A DNA stretch of 24,138 bases. It comes from a virus. The stretch is from the IMG/VR virus record IMGVR_UViG_3300008110_000402, positions 1 through 24,138 of that record, one strand, 5' to 3'. A program made the position numbers and the translations under genes. Below, piece by piece: positions 15,630 to 23,488 of this stretch. Within the stretch, counting starts at the first letter, position 1. Every line of letters starts with the position of its first letter. The notes beneath the pieces were generated by a model. The model did not search any database. It saw only the letters and a program-made list of their open reading frames with translations, and was not told where the DNA came from.

Positions 15630-16016
15630 ATGCAAAAAATCTATGTAAAACCAGAGGATTTGAGGCTGTACTGGGATTATGTTAGAAAAGGTTTATTAAA
15701 GATTTTAAGTAAGACACCCGAAGGATGGATTCCAGAGGATGTATATGTAGAATGTTTCAATAACAAGGCTCTTTTATGGGCTTTCTCGCAGGACAACCGA
15801 ATAGTAGGCTTTTCGGTTCTGCAACCCCAAGGCGATAATCTACATATATGGTGTTCATATTTTGAGCATAACCTCGATCCTTGTTGGCAGGCTCTATTAG
15901 AGATTGCCAAAGCTGGTGGAGCAAGTACAGTAACTTTTGATTCTCATCGTAAAGGATGGGATGTGATAGCAAGAAAATATGGGTTTAGGCCTAGAAAATG
16001 GATAAAGGAAATTTGA
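15630..16016 (+). CDS. GNAT-fold (acetyltransferase-like) virion protein
   Basis: 128 residues. An N-terminal helical stretch (KPEDLRLYWDYVRKGLLKIL) precedes strands ALLWAFSQDNRIVGFSVLQPQ and NLHIWCSYFEH, a helix PCWQALLEIAKAGGA, the strand STVTFDSHRKGW and a C-terminal RKYGFRPRKW. This is the order of a GNAT fold, with [KR]-x-G-F near the end as in acetyltransferases. T7 gp13 and related genes ahead of ejection genes have a GNAT-like fold without known catalysis, so it may be an internal virion assembly protein rather than an enzyme. No clear acetyl-CoA pyrophosphate loop R-x-x-G-x-[GA] is visible. Confidence 0.65.
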   Translation: MQKIYVKPEDLRLYWDYVRKGLLKILSKTPEGWIPEDVYVECFNNKALLWAFSQDNRIVGFSVLQPQGDNLHIWCSYFEHNLDPCWQALLEIAKAGGASTVTFDSHRKGWDVIARKYGFRPRKWIKEI

Positions 16017-16017
16017 T

Positions 16018-17067
16018 ATGGGTGGAATAGGAAGTCTTTTTGGCGGTGGCGGTGGACAACAAGTTCAAGAAAGAACTACTACTACTCGCAACGAAATTGA
16101 TCCAATGCTCAAGCCTTATGTAGAGTTTGGTTTGGGTGAGGCTAGGAAGTTATACGAAGCACAAGGCCCATCCTACTTCCCAGGGCAAACCTATGTAAGC
16201 CCTACGGAAACCACTTTATCTGCGCTACAGTCTGGTGAACAACGAGCTATGGCTGGCAGTCCATTACTAAGGGCAGCACAGGCTGAAAACTTGGCTAATG
16301 TACAGGGTCAATACTTAGGCGGAAACCCTTTCTTTCAAGGCGCATTTAATCCTGCTGCTAAGGCTGCTCAACAATCCTACTATGATGCTATCCAAAATGT
16401 AGCCTCTAAAGCCTCTAGTGCTGGTCGCTATGGATCTGGCGCTTATGGTCAATTGACAGATCGTGCCGGTGGCACTTTTGCTACTGCGCTTACTGATGTT
16501 GCTGGAAAGTTAGCCTATCAGAATTATGCAGATGAAAGAGCAAGACAGGCTGCTGCTACTGCTGCTGCGCCTGGCATGGCAGAGGCAGACTACGGAGATA
16601 TTCAGCGTTTACTAGCAATCGGACAAGGCAGAGAAGGTTATGCTCAGACTGCATTGCAAGACCAAATCAATCGTTACAACTACGAGCAAAATCTTCCACA
16701 AGCAAAACTGCAATCATTCCTAAGTGGCGTATATGGCGCACCTAGTGGCGGTATTTCTACATCACAACAGCCTATCTACTCTAACCCAGGACAACAAGCT
16801 CTAGGTAACTTGCTAGGAATTGCTGGTACAGGCGCACAACTCTATACTGCATTTTCCGATATTCGTACAAAAGAAAATATTGTCAATATTGGTAATGGTA
16901 AACACAATCTACCAGTTTATATGTTTGACTATAAGCCCAAGTGGAAAGACCAAGCTGGTCATGGCAAGTTTATTGGTTACATGGCTCACGAAGTGGAAGA
17001 AGTTGCTCCACAAGCAGTTATTACTCGTGCAGATGGAATTAAACAAGTTCGCTACGATTTAGTTTAG
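16018..17067 (+). CDS. Ejection-type protein with C-terminal S74 auto-chaperone domain
   Basis: 349 residues. The N-terminal 279 residues are Gly/Ala/Gln-rich with short helices (ARKLYEAQGPSYFPGQTYV, then QQSYYDAIQNVASKASSAGR), resembling phage DNA-injection proteins. Residues 280-349 are a Peptidase_S74-type intramolecular chaperone: SDIRTKENIV, LPVYMFDYKP, GHGKFIGYMAHEVEEVAPQAV and GIKQVRYDLV. In that family the domain cuts itself off just before the Ser of the SD-x-R-x-K motif (here Ser280) after helping a trimer fold. Here it sits on an ejection-like rather than spike-like protein. It starts one base after the GNAT stop and is followed by three more ejection-type genes. Trimerisation and cleavage are inference. 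Confidence 0.72.
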   Translation: MGGIGSLFGGGGGQQVQERTTTTRNEIDPMLKPYVEFGLGEARKLYEAQGPSYFPGQTYVSPTETTLSALQSGEQRAMAGSPLLRAAQAENLANVQGQYLGGNPFFQGAFNPAAKAAQQSYYDAIQNVASKASSAGRYGSGAYGQLTDRAGGTFATALTDVAGKLAYQNYADERARQAAATAAAPGMAEADYGDIQRLLAIGQGREGYAQTALQDQINRYNYEQNLPQAKLQSFLSGVYGAPSGGISTSQQPIYSNPGQQALGNLLGIAGTGAQLYTAFSDIRTKENIVNIGNGKHNLPVYMFDYKPKWKDQAGHGKFIGYMAHEVEEVAPQAVITRADGIKQVRYDLV

Positions 17068-17075
17068 GACAAATA

Positions 17076-17756
17076 ATGAACTTAGATTTCCTAGATGAGA
17101 TTTATAAACCAATAAGTAAAGGGTTTTCTGAGGCTGATACCTTTATGAATAGGGAGATGCCATTCAATATGAGCTGGGGTTTCCCTGCTGCATTAGTGGC
17201 TGCTTATTTTGGTGGCCCTGCTGCAATAAGCGCATTAGGTGAGGGTGGAGCTGCTAGTGTTGGTGCAGCAGAGGGTGCTGGTGCTACTGCTGGTGGTGGT
17301 GGAATGAATAGTCTTTTATCTAACCTTGGTTTAAATGCTGGCTCATTTGCTGGTCAAGAGGCTTTTTCACTTCCTAGCTCTGCTTACACACCAGAATACC
17401 TAAATATGCTTGCAGAATCTCAAGGTGTAGATGCTGGTAATGTAAATTACTTAGATAGACTAATGGGCAATACAGAGCAAGGATTATATAAGCAGGAAGG
17501 CCTTGCTAAACAAGCATCAGGCCAAACAATGCAAGATATGTTCAAAAAACAAGCTCAACAAAAAGCAATTAGCCAATTAGGGCAAAGTGGATCTAAAATG
17601 CAAGAGCAAAATACTGCTCAACAAGCAGAACAAAACAGAATGGCTCAATTGCAAGCAATGATGCGTAGAGGACAACCAGTAGATACAACTACTGCACTAC
17701 TCTCTTTATTGCAAGACAGACAACAATCTAAGCAACCTAGAATATCTTTAATCTGA
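17076..17756 (+). CDS. Ejection-type virion protein with one hydrophobic segment
   Basis: 226 residues. It has a short N-terminal helix, a hydrophobic Ala/Gly segment at about 35-57 (GFPAALVAAYFGGPAAISAL), a glycine-rich linker and a Gln/Lys-rich helical C-terminus from about 140 to 226. This hydrophobic and glutamine-rich pattern, placed within the ejection block, suggests a small protein ejected with DNA and inserted in the host envelope. No catalytic motif is visible. It is not a fibre because it lacks beta repeats. The name is based on context. Confidence 0.55.
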   Translation: MNLDFLDEIYKPISKGFSEADTFMNREMPFNMSWGFPAALVAAYFGGPAAISALGEGGAASVGAAEGAGATAGGGGMNSLLSNLGLNAGSFAGQEAFSLPSSAYTPEYLNMLAESQGVDAGNVNYLDRLMGNTEQGLYKQEGLAKQASGQTMQDMFKKQAQQKAISQLGQSGSKMQEQNTAQQAEQNRMAQLQAMMRRGQPVDTTTALLSLLQDRQQSKQPRISLI

Positions 17757-17763
17757 GGCAAAT

Positions 17764-19230
17764 ATGGCAATAATTCCATCGTATTATGAAGGCTTATTAT
17801 CAGAAGATGATATGTCATCTCTGCGTAACCAAGCACTTGCGTCTGGATTATTAAGCGCAGGCGCAGCATTTTCTAGAGCAGGCGCACCATCTTTAATGCC
17901 ACAAGGAAGTGGATTTAGTGAGGCACTACAAGGCTTTCAAGGTGGCTATCAAGGTCAAATAGATTCTGCGTTACAGAACATGATTAAAGCTACTCAAGTT
18001 CAAGAGTTAGTGCGTAAGCAAAAACAAGCGCAACAATTACAAGCACTTCTTGCTAGTGCATATACAGCACCAAAACAAACTGCCATACCATCAGAAGTAG
18101 GCCCTGCTGTAGTAGAAACTCCAGGCGGTTTTGATGTTGAAAAAATTGCTCCACAATTAGCAATGTCTGGAAATGCTGCAATGATAGAGTCGTTAAGAAA
18201 TGCAATTAGTGGCCCAGCAGCAAAACTATCAGACCAACAACAACAGTATTCACAAAGCAAATACGGGACAACTAATTTTGCTAGATTGCCAAAAGAAGCT
18301 CAATCAGATGTATTAGCGTTTGGTCAAATTGGTAAGCCTGGAGATGCTCTTAAAAATGTAATAGATGCAACTAAACTTGTTTATGAAACTGGTACTGGTG
18401 GAGATGTTTTATTACAAGCACAACAACAATATAAACTTGCTACTGGAAAAATGCCACCAACAAGTCAGCAAATTATGTCTTTAGGTGGTGCTGCTGAATC
18501 ATTAAACAGACAAATAACAGAAAAAACTACAACTCCTGATGCCCAAGGATTATCAGTAACAGATATACCAAAAACAGAAAGAAAAGGCGTACCACAAATT
18601 GCAAGCCCATCTTTACCTTTAAAAAATAGACAAGAACTAATGATTGTTCAGCCACAAGAACAAGCAGCAACTACAAGTATTGCAATAAGTATGCGTGATA
18701 TTAATGATACTGTAGATAGACTTCTTCAAAATCAAGCCGGAATAAAATCCGCAACTGGTTTTGGTGGAGAGCTTCAATCAAGAATTGGTGGTACTGCTGC
18801 CGCAAATGCTAAAGGAGATTTAGATAGAGTTAAATCTGCTATTTCTTTATCTGCAATTGCAAAAATGAGAGCAGAATCAAAAACTGGTGGAGCAGTAGGC
18901 AATATGACTGAAAAAGAATGGCCTCGTTTTGAGTCTATTTATGGCTCTTTAGACCAAGCGCAAACAGCAGATCAAGTTATTAAAAACTTGAGAGAATTAA
19001 AAGGTTTAACCACAGAAACACAAGAAAACATGATTAAAAAATATGATTCTATTTATGGTGGTGGGGAAGATATAAGAAAAACAATATCTACGCCAAGAAA
19101 AATAGATATAACTGGTATTCCAAGTGGCGCAATTCAAAAACTACAAAGCAATCCTAGTCCACAAATGATAAGATTTTTTGATCAAAAATATGGTAATGGT
19201 GCTGCTGCTTCAGCATTACAAGGACAATAA
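17764..19230 (+). CDS. Large ejection-type virion protein, helical
   Basis: 488 residues of mainly helical, Gln/Ala-rich sequence with no enzymatic motif and no clear membrane span. The N-terminus (YYEGLLSEDDMSSLRNQALA) is followed by an Ala/Gly segment and repeated QQ helices. The last 180 residues are charged. It sits fourth in an ejection block, and such long helical proteins in short-tailed phages form the tube that carries DNA across the cell wall (gp14-16 of T7, gp7/16/20 of P22). Sequence identity to these cannot be judged by eye. A 60-base line at 18481-18540 is 35% GC. Confidence 0.6.
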   Translation: MAIIPSYYEGLLSEDDMSSLRNQALASGLLSAGAAFSRAGAPSLMPQGSGFSEALQGFQGGYQGQIDSALQNMIKATQVQELVRKQKQAQQLQALLASAYTAPKQTAIPSEVGPAVVETPGGFDVEKIAPQLAMSGNAAMIESLRNAISGPAAKLSDQQQQYSQSKYGTTNFARLPKEAQSDVLAFGQIGKPGDALKNVIDATKLVYETGTGGDVLLQAQQQYKLATGKMPPTSQQIMSLGGAAESLNRQITEKTTTPDAQGLSVTDIPKTERKGVPQIASPSLPLKNRQELMIVQPQEQAATTSIAISMRDINDTVDRLLQNQAGIKSATGFGGELQSRIGGTAAANAKGDLDRVKSAISLSAIAKMRAESKTGGAVGNMTEKEWPRFESIYGSLDQAQTADQVIKNLRELKGLTTETQENMIKKYDSIYGGGEDIRKTISTPRKIDITGIPSGAIQKLQSNPSPQMIRFFDQKYGNGAAASALQGQ

Positions 19231-19232
19231 TA

Positions 19233-20771
19233 ATGGCTAATCCATTTGATGAATTTGACATAAAACAACAAGCAAATCCATTTGAGGAACAACCGATTAC
19301 TGCTGGTCGTGTTGGAGAGTTATTAACTCGTGGAGCTGCGCCTGCTGTTACTGGTGCTTTGGCTGGTGGTGCTATAGCTGGTGCGCCTGGTGCTTTAGTT
19401 GGATCAATGGCACTACCAATTGGCGATGTTCTTAATACACTTATTAATTTAGCCTCTAGTGGAGTAAAAGAAATTACTGGTGCTGATTTAGGCAGATTAG
19501 CTATGCCAAGTCAATTAGCATCAGAATATATGGCTAAAGCTGGTTATGCAGAGCCAACAAGCACTAAAGAGCGTGTAATAGAGGCTGGTGGTGCTGGCAT
19601 AGGCGGTGCTGGAGCGCAATTGCCATCTTTAGCTAGACTAGCAAAAGAAGGCGCATCCGTTGTAACTAGAAATGTTGCAGAGCAAATGGGCAAAGCTCCT
19701 ATTACGCAAGCTGTTATTGCTGCTCCACAGCAAATGACAGCACAAGCTGTTACTGAGGCTACAGGAAGTCCTTTAGCTGGATTAATTGCTGCTATGGGAT
19801 TGGGCGCACCATTTGGTGTAAAAAGTCGGCAAGGAGAAGTTGCTCCTACTGCAAAAGAATTAAGAGCATCAGCCTCAGATGCCTACGCAAGATCCGCTAA
19901 AGCTGGTGCAGTAATTAAACCAGAAAGCCTACAAAATGCAGGCCAATCAATTGTTAAAAGCGTTTCTGATCGTATTGCTATTGATCCGCAAGAAGATACT
20001 GGAGCAATGGCAGTACAGCGTAGATTGCAACAAAGTTTTGAAACTCCACAAACATTAGAGCAATTAGATTTAACTCGTCAGTTTATTAGAGATGCACAAG
20101 GATCTGGTGGTAGAAGTGGAAAGTATGCAAAAGAAGCATTAAAAGAATTTGATGCTTACATTAACAATCTTGGTGCAAACGATATTTTAAAAGGTGATTC
20201 TAAAACTGCTATTTCAGCACTTAAAGATGCTCGTGCTTTATGGACAAGAAATAATAAAACCCAAGCACTTGAAGATATTTTGCAAAGCGCAGAACTAAGA
20301 GCAACTGCAAATTATTCACAATCAGGATTAGAAACTGCATTGCGTAGAAAATTAGTAAATCTTGCAGATTCAGAAGATTTAAAGTTTTTTACTAAGACCG
20401 AACAAGATGCAATTATTGCTGCTGCAAAAGGTGGTAAATTACAAAACTTTTTAAGATGGGCTGGTAAGTATGCAGGAACAAGCCCATTACAAACTGGTGT
20501 TGGTTCTGGTATGGGCGCTGGAGTTGGAGCTTTGCTAGGTGGCCCTGTTGGTGCTGCTATTGGTGGAGCAACTGTTCCTGCTGTTGGTGGCTTAGCTAGA
20601 GCTGGAGCAACACAACTTGGTATGGATCAAATTCGCCAATTACAAGAAATGATGGCTTTAGGTAGGATGCCCGAGGTAATTAGAAGTAGATTTGGGGCAG
20701 TCCCAGCAACTACTACTCGTGGATTATTAACAAATCCAATTCCTGCCGATCAAGAAGAACAACCCTTTTAA
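19233..20771 (+). CDS. Large ejection-type virion protein with glycine zippers
   Basis: 512 residues. The N-terminus has two NPF units (ANPFDEFD and ANPFEEQP), a repeat seen in phage ejection and tape-measure-like proteins. Two glycine-zipper stretches lie at about 34-65 and 422-452 (GVGSGMGAGVGALLGGPVGA), which are membrane-associated helices, and the region between is charged and helical. This fits a large pore or wall-spanning protein delivered at infection. No lytic motif (transglycosylase E-S or similar) is visible, unlike T7 gp16. It lies two bases after the previous stop and the AT-rich composition continues. A functional name is not certain. Confidence 0.62.
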   Translation: MANPFDEFDIKQQANPFEEQPITAGRVGELLTRGAAPAVTGALAGGAIAGAPGALVGSMALPIGDVLNTLINLASSGVKEITGADLGRLAMPSQLASEYMAKAGYAEPTSTKERVIEAGGAGIGGAGAQLPSLARLAKEGASVVTRNVAEQMGKAPITQAVIAAPQQMTAQAVTEATGSPLAGLIAAMGLGAPFGVKSRQGEVAPTAKELRASASDAYARSAKAGAVIKPESLQNAGQSIVKSVSDRIAIDPQEDTGAMAVQRRLQQSFETPQTLEQLDLTRQFIRDAQGSGGRSGKYAKEALKEFDAYINNLGANDILKGDSKTAISALKDARALWTRNNKTQALEDILQSAELRATANYSQSGLETALRRKLVNLADSEDLKFFTKTEQDAIIAAAKGGKLQNFLRWAGKYAGTSPLQTGVGSGMGAGVGALLGGPVGAAIGGATVPAVGGLARAGATQLGMDQIRQLQEMMALGRMPEVIRSRFGAVPATTTRGLLTNPIPADQEEQPF

Positions 20772-20782
20772 CGAGATAAAAA

Positions 20783-21784
20783 ATGCCAAAAACAAAAATT
20801 TCAGAATTTGATAGCACACCAGCTAACAATACAGATATAGACAGTATAAATATTGCAGAAGGCTGCGCTCCATCTGGCATTAACAATGCTATTCGTGAGT
20901 TAATGAGCCAACTAAAAGACCAACAAACAGGTGCATCAGGCGATAACTTTACTGTAGGTGGAAACTTAGCCGTAACAGGATCTACTACATTTACTGGTGC
21001 TGTAGTGATGTCTACTGCTTTGCCTGTAGCATCTGGTGGTACAGGAGCATCTACTTCTGCTAACGCTAGAACAAATCTAAGTGCTGCTGGTAGTGGCGCT
21101 AACTCAGACATTACTTCTATAACTGGCTTAACTACTGCATTAACTGTAGCGCAGGGCGGTACAGGCGCAGCCACACATACATCTAAAGGAGTATTGATTG
21201 GCAATGGTACTTCTGCAATAACTACAGTATCACCAGGTACAAGCAATAATGTATTAACTTCAGATGGAACAAGTTGGACATCTGCTACTGGAGCTTATCC
21301 TTTAACTAGCGGTACTGCACAAGCATCTACAAGCGGAACATCTATTGACTTTACTAGCCTTCCATCTTGGGTAAAACGAATTACTGTAATGTTAACTGGC
21401 GTTTCTGTTAATGGCAATTCTATTCAACAAATACAACTTGGGGTAAGTGGAACACCCGAAACAACAGGCTATTCTGCAATGGTTTCTAATGTTCAAACTA
21501 CAGTTAATACAACAAGAGGAGTTATAGCTACAACAGGATTTATTTTGCAACACGCAGGGGCTAGTACTGCTTCTTTACAAGGAACAATTGTGCTTTCACT
21601 TTTAGGTTCAAATACTTGGACTTGTAATGGTTCTGTTTATAGTATTGATGCTACAAATGGCGATGGTTTAAATACTGCTGCTGGTTCTAAAGCCCTTGCT
21701 GGAGTATTAAATATGATACGCATCACCACAGTAAACGGCACAGACACCTTCGATGCTGGTTCAATTAACATTCTTTACGAGTAA
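20783..21784 (+). CDS. Tail fibre protein
   Basis: 333 residues. The N-terminal KISEFDSTPANNTDIDSINI and INNAIRELMSQLKDQQTG segment (about 4-45) is the typical fibre-base motif. The middle shows fibre repeats: LPVASGGTGASTSANARTNL, then VAQGGTGAATHTSKGVLIGN and VLTSDGTSWTS. The C-terminal domain (from about 195) is a beta-rich sandwich with WVKRITVMLTGVSVNG and ends LNMIRITTVNG. This is a second receptor fibre, following the ejection genes and preceding lysis. A sampled line in the C-terminal half (21481-21540) is 33% GC. I see no chaperone gene beside it. Confidence 0.85.
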   Translation: MPKTKISEFDSTPANNTDIDSINIAEGCAPSGINNAIRELMSQLKDQQTGASGDNFTVGGNLAVTGSTTFTGAVVMSTALPVASGGTGASTSANARTNLSAAGSGANSDITSITGLTTALTVAQGGTGAATHTSKGVLIGNGTSAITTVSPGTSNNVLTSDGTSWTSATGAYPLTSGTAQASTSGTSIDFTSLPSWVKRITVMLTGVSVNGNSIQQIQLGVSGTPETTGYSAMVSNVQTTVNTTRGVIATTGFILQHAGASTASLQGTIVLSLLGSNTWTCNGSVYSIDATNGDGLNTAAGSKALAGVLNMIRITTVNGTDTFDAGSINILYE

Positions 21785-21787
21785 TCT

Positions 21788-21997
21788 ATGTCTACAGAAA
21801 TCGACCTCTTTAAGTATGGACAACTCGTAGCTCAAGTAGATGCTATGGAAAAAAAGATAGACAAACTAGAGGTTGGCATGGAGGAATTATTAGCTCTTGC
21901 CAATAAAGGAAAAGGTGGGTTCTGGATGGGCATCGCTGTTGTATCAGCCTTTTCTACATTTATTGGTTTTATAAGCCACTACTTTACAAGCAAATAA
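21788..21997 (+). CDS. Holin-like single-span membrane protein
   Basis: 69 residues. Residues 14-40 form an amphipathic coiled coil (VDAMEKKIDKLEVGMEELL), followed by one hydrophobic segment at 45-64 and a basic end (HYFTSK). This matches small XhlA-like or class-III-like phage lysis membrane proteins: cytoplasmic N-terminus and one span. It opens the lysis cassette and ends one base before the next start. A role in membrane lesion formation is inference from layout and neighbours. Confidence 0.65.
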   Translation: MSTEIDLFKYGQLVAQVDAMEKKIDKLEVGMEELLALANKGKGGFWMGIAVVSAFSTFIGFISHYFTSK

Positions 21998-21998
21998 T

Positions 21999-22445
21999 GT
22001 GTCAGATCCATTCGGAATTACCGATGGCGTTAAAGCTGTCACCAGCAGTATTAATGAGTCGGTAAAAGCAAGCAAAGAATTATCTAAAGCAATTGACGGT
22101 GTCTTAGAATTAGCAGATTCAGCAGCAAAAGAAAGAACTGAGTCAAGAAAAAAAGCTAGGCAAGTTAATCCTGATAGCGCAACCATTATTGAAGCAGTTG
22201 ATGAGTGGCAAAGACTTTTAATAGCTAGGCAGTCAGAAACAAAGATTCAAGAGCAGATTACTAAGAAATACGGTAGTCACGCCTGGGATGAAATACAAGG
22301 TATTAAGGCAAGAAAGTTGTGGGAAGAACGGCAAGATAAATACTTGGAGCAGCACGACAGGCGAGTAATGAAAAGCGTTATGTTGCTCTGTTACATATTT
22401 GCGGCTTGGATTGCTTACGAGTGTACTTGGGGTATGTGGAAGTGA
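21999..22445 (+). CDS. Lysis-cassette membrane protein, C-terminal anchor
   Basis: 148 residues. The start is GTG 21999, one base after the previous stop; the ATG at 21997 gives only a 22-codon dead end. The first 120 residues are helical and charged (SVKASKELSKAIDGVLELAD, then AVDEWQRLLIARQSETKIQE), and a hydrophobic segment at about 126-144 (VMLLCYIFAAWIAYECTW) anchors the C-terminus. The layout is that of tail-anchored lysis proteins and not of an Rz spanin, which has an N-terminal anchor. The GTGA at 22442-22445 overlaps the tiny next gene. Function is unassigned. Confidence 0.65.
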   Translation: MSDPFGITDGVKAVTSSINESVKASKELSKAIDGVLELADSAAKERTESRKKARQVNPDSATIIEAVDEWQRLLIARQSETKIQEQITKKYGSHAWDEIQGIKARKLWEERQDKYLEQHDRRVMKSVMLLCYIFAAWIAYECTWGMWK

Positions 22446-22528
22446 AAAATGATTTTGATATGTTTATGTGGGCTTGGGTTGTTGCTACAGCCGCTTTAGC
22501 TTTCGGTATTTATTTATTTAAAGGTTAA
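22442..22528 (+). CDS. 28-residue membrane microprotein in the lysis cassette
   Basis: The frame reads GTG AAA AAT GAT TTT to TAA at 22526-22528, giving 28 residues: polar KNDFD, then a hydrophobic helix MFMWAWVVATAALAFGIY and LFKG. Its GTGA overlaps the preceding stop by four bases and it ends one base before the holin start, so it exactly fills an otherwise unexplained 84-base gap. The single-span layout recalls pinholins or small lysis regulators. That function is inference. Expression depends on translational coupling since no separate Shine-Dalgarno is visible. Confidence 0.6.
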   Translation: MKNDFDMFMWAWVVATAALAFGIYLFKG

Positions 22529-22529
22529 T

Positions 22530-23015
22530 ATGTTTACTTTGCTTACAACTCTCGTATCGTTTTTGGCTGGTGGCCTGCCAAAGCTAATGGACTATTTTCA
22601 AGATAAGTCTGATAAGGCGCATGAACTACAGTTAGCACAAATGCAAACTGAGCGTGAGTTAAAAATGCTCAAAGAGGGCTATGTAGCCCAAGCCAGAGTA
22701 GAAGAAATCCGCACAGAGCAGATCAGCATACAAAGCGCAGAAAAGGAGCGTGAGGCTCTTTATGCACACGACATCGCTATCGGTCAGGGCGCAGCGCAAT
22801 GGGTGATTAATGCTAGAGCATTTACTCGCTCATTTATTACTTATGGCTTATTCTTTTTATTTGCTTTTGTAGAGATATTTGGCTTTTATTATGCCGTTAA
22901 AACTGGCGTAGATTTCAGCGTTGCTCTTGATGTGTTGTGGGATGGCGAAACACAAATTATCTGGGCAAGTGTTGTTTCATTCTGGTTCGGATCGCAGGCT
23001 TTTAAAAGCAAATAA
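22530..23015 (+). CDS. 3TM-type holin
   Basis: 161 residues. The N-terminal hydrophobic helix (2-20, FTLLTTLVSFLAGGLPKLM) is followed by a long charged coiled coil (24-78) and two more spans at about 101-123 (SFITYGLFFLFAFVEIFGFY) and 139-156 (GETQIIWASVVSFWFGSQ). The ending W-[DE]-x-[DE]-T-Q-x-I-W-A-S-x-x-[SG]-F-W-F-G-[SR] is the signature of the 3TM holin family. It would open the inner membrane to let lysozyme reach the cell wall. The stop overlaps the lysozyme start (TAATG at 23013-23017). Confidence 0.82.
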   Translation: MFTLLTTLVSFLAGGLPKLMDYFQDKSDKAHELQLAQMQTERELKMLKEGYVAQARVEEIRTEQISIQSAEKEREALYAHDIAIGQGAAQWVINARAFTRSFITYGLFFLFAFVEIFGFYYAVKTGVDFSVALDVLWDGETQIIWASVVSFWFGSQAFKSK

Positions 23016-23488
23016 TGCTTGACCATAAAGTCATTGAGATGATTAAACACCATGAGGGCATACGAGTGCGCCCTTATCGGTGTCCAGCTTTATTATGGAC
23101 TGTAGGAGTTGGCAGAGTTATCGACCCTAATCATATAAAGGTAAAACTTGATGAACGAAAAAATTTACCAATCCCAGACGGATGGGACAGAACTCTCTCT
23201 ATGGCAGAAGTGGACAAATTGTTGGAAGAAGATTTGGCAAGGTTTGAAGCTGGGGTACGAAGATTATGTCCTAATGGCCTTACTGCTGGTCGCTTTGGCG
23301 CACTTACCAGCTTTGCCTTTAATGTTGGACTCGGTAATCTCCAAAATTCTACCCTTCGGATGAAACACAATCGAGGCGAATATGAGTCTGCTGCGGAGGA
23401 ATTTCTAAAGTGGAATAAGGCCGGTGGTAAAGAATTAAAAGGACTAACTACCAGGCGAAAAGATGAAAGAGCTTTGTATTTATCTTAA
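23015..23488 (+). CDS. Endolysin, GH24 lysozyme (muramidase)
   Basis: 157 residues of the GH24 family (T4/P22-type lysozyme). The catalytic triad is Glu14 (HHEG), Cys23 (PYRCP) and Thr29 (LWTVG), spaced E-8-C-5-T, the variant with Cys in place of the Asp in T4 lysozyme. Further family marks are a helix SMAEVDKLLEEDLARFEAGV and FGALTSFAFNVGLGNLQNST, with LTTRRKDERALYL at the end. It cuts the beta-1,4 bond of peptidoglycan after holin action. No N-terminal signal or SAR segment is visible, so release depends on the holin. The gene ends convergent with the minus-strand gene, overlapping by four bases. Confidence 0.93.
   Translation: MLDHKVIEMIKHHEGIRVRPYRCPALLWTVGVGRVIDPNHIKVKLDERKNLPIPDGWDRTLSMAEVDKLLEEDLARFEAGVRRLCPNGLTAGRFGALTSFAFNVGLGNLQNSTLRMKHNRGEYESAAEEFLKWNKAGGKELKGLTTRRKDERALYLS

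Noticed and set aside
20713-21246. Minus-strand open frame of 177 codons over the fibre gene
   Set aside because: It is an antisense reading of Gly/Thr/Ala-rich fibre repeats, giving a Val/Pro/Ala-rich product with no coding context.
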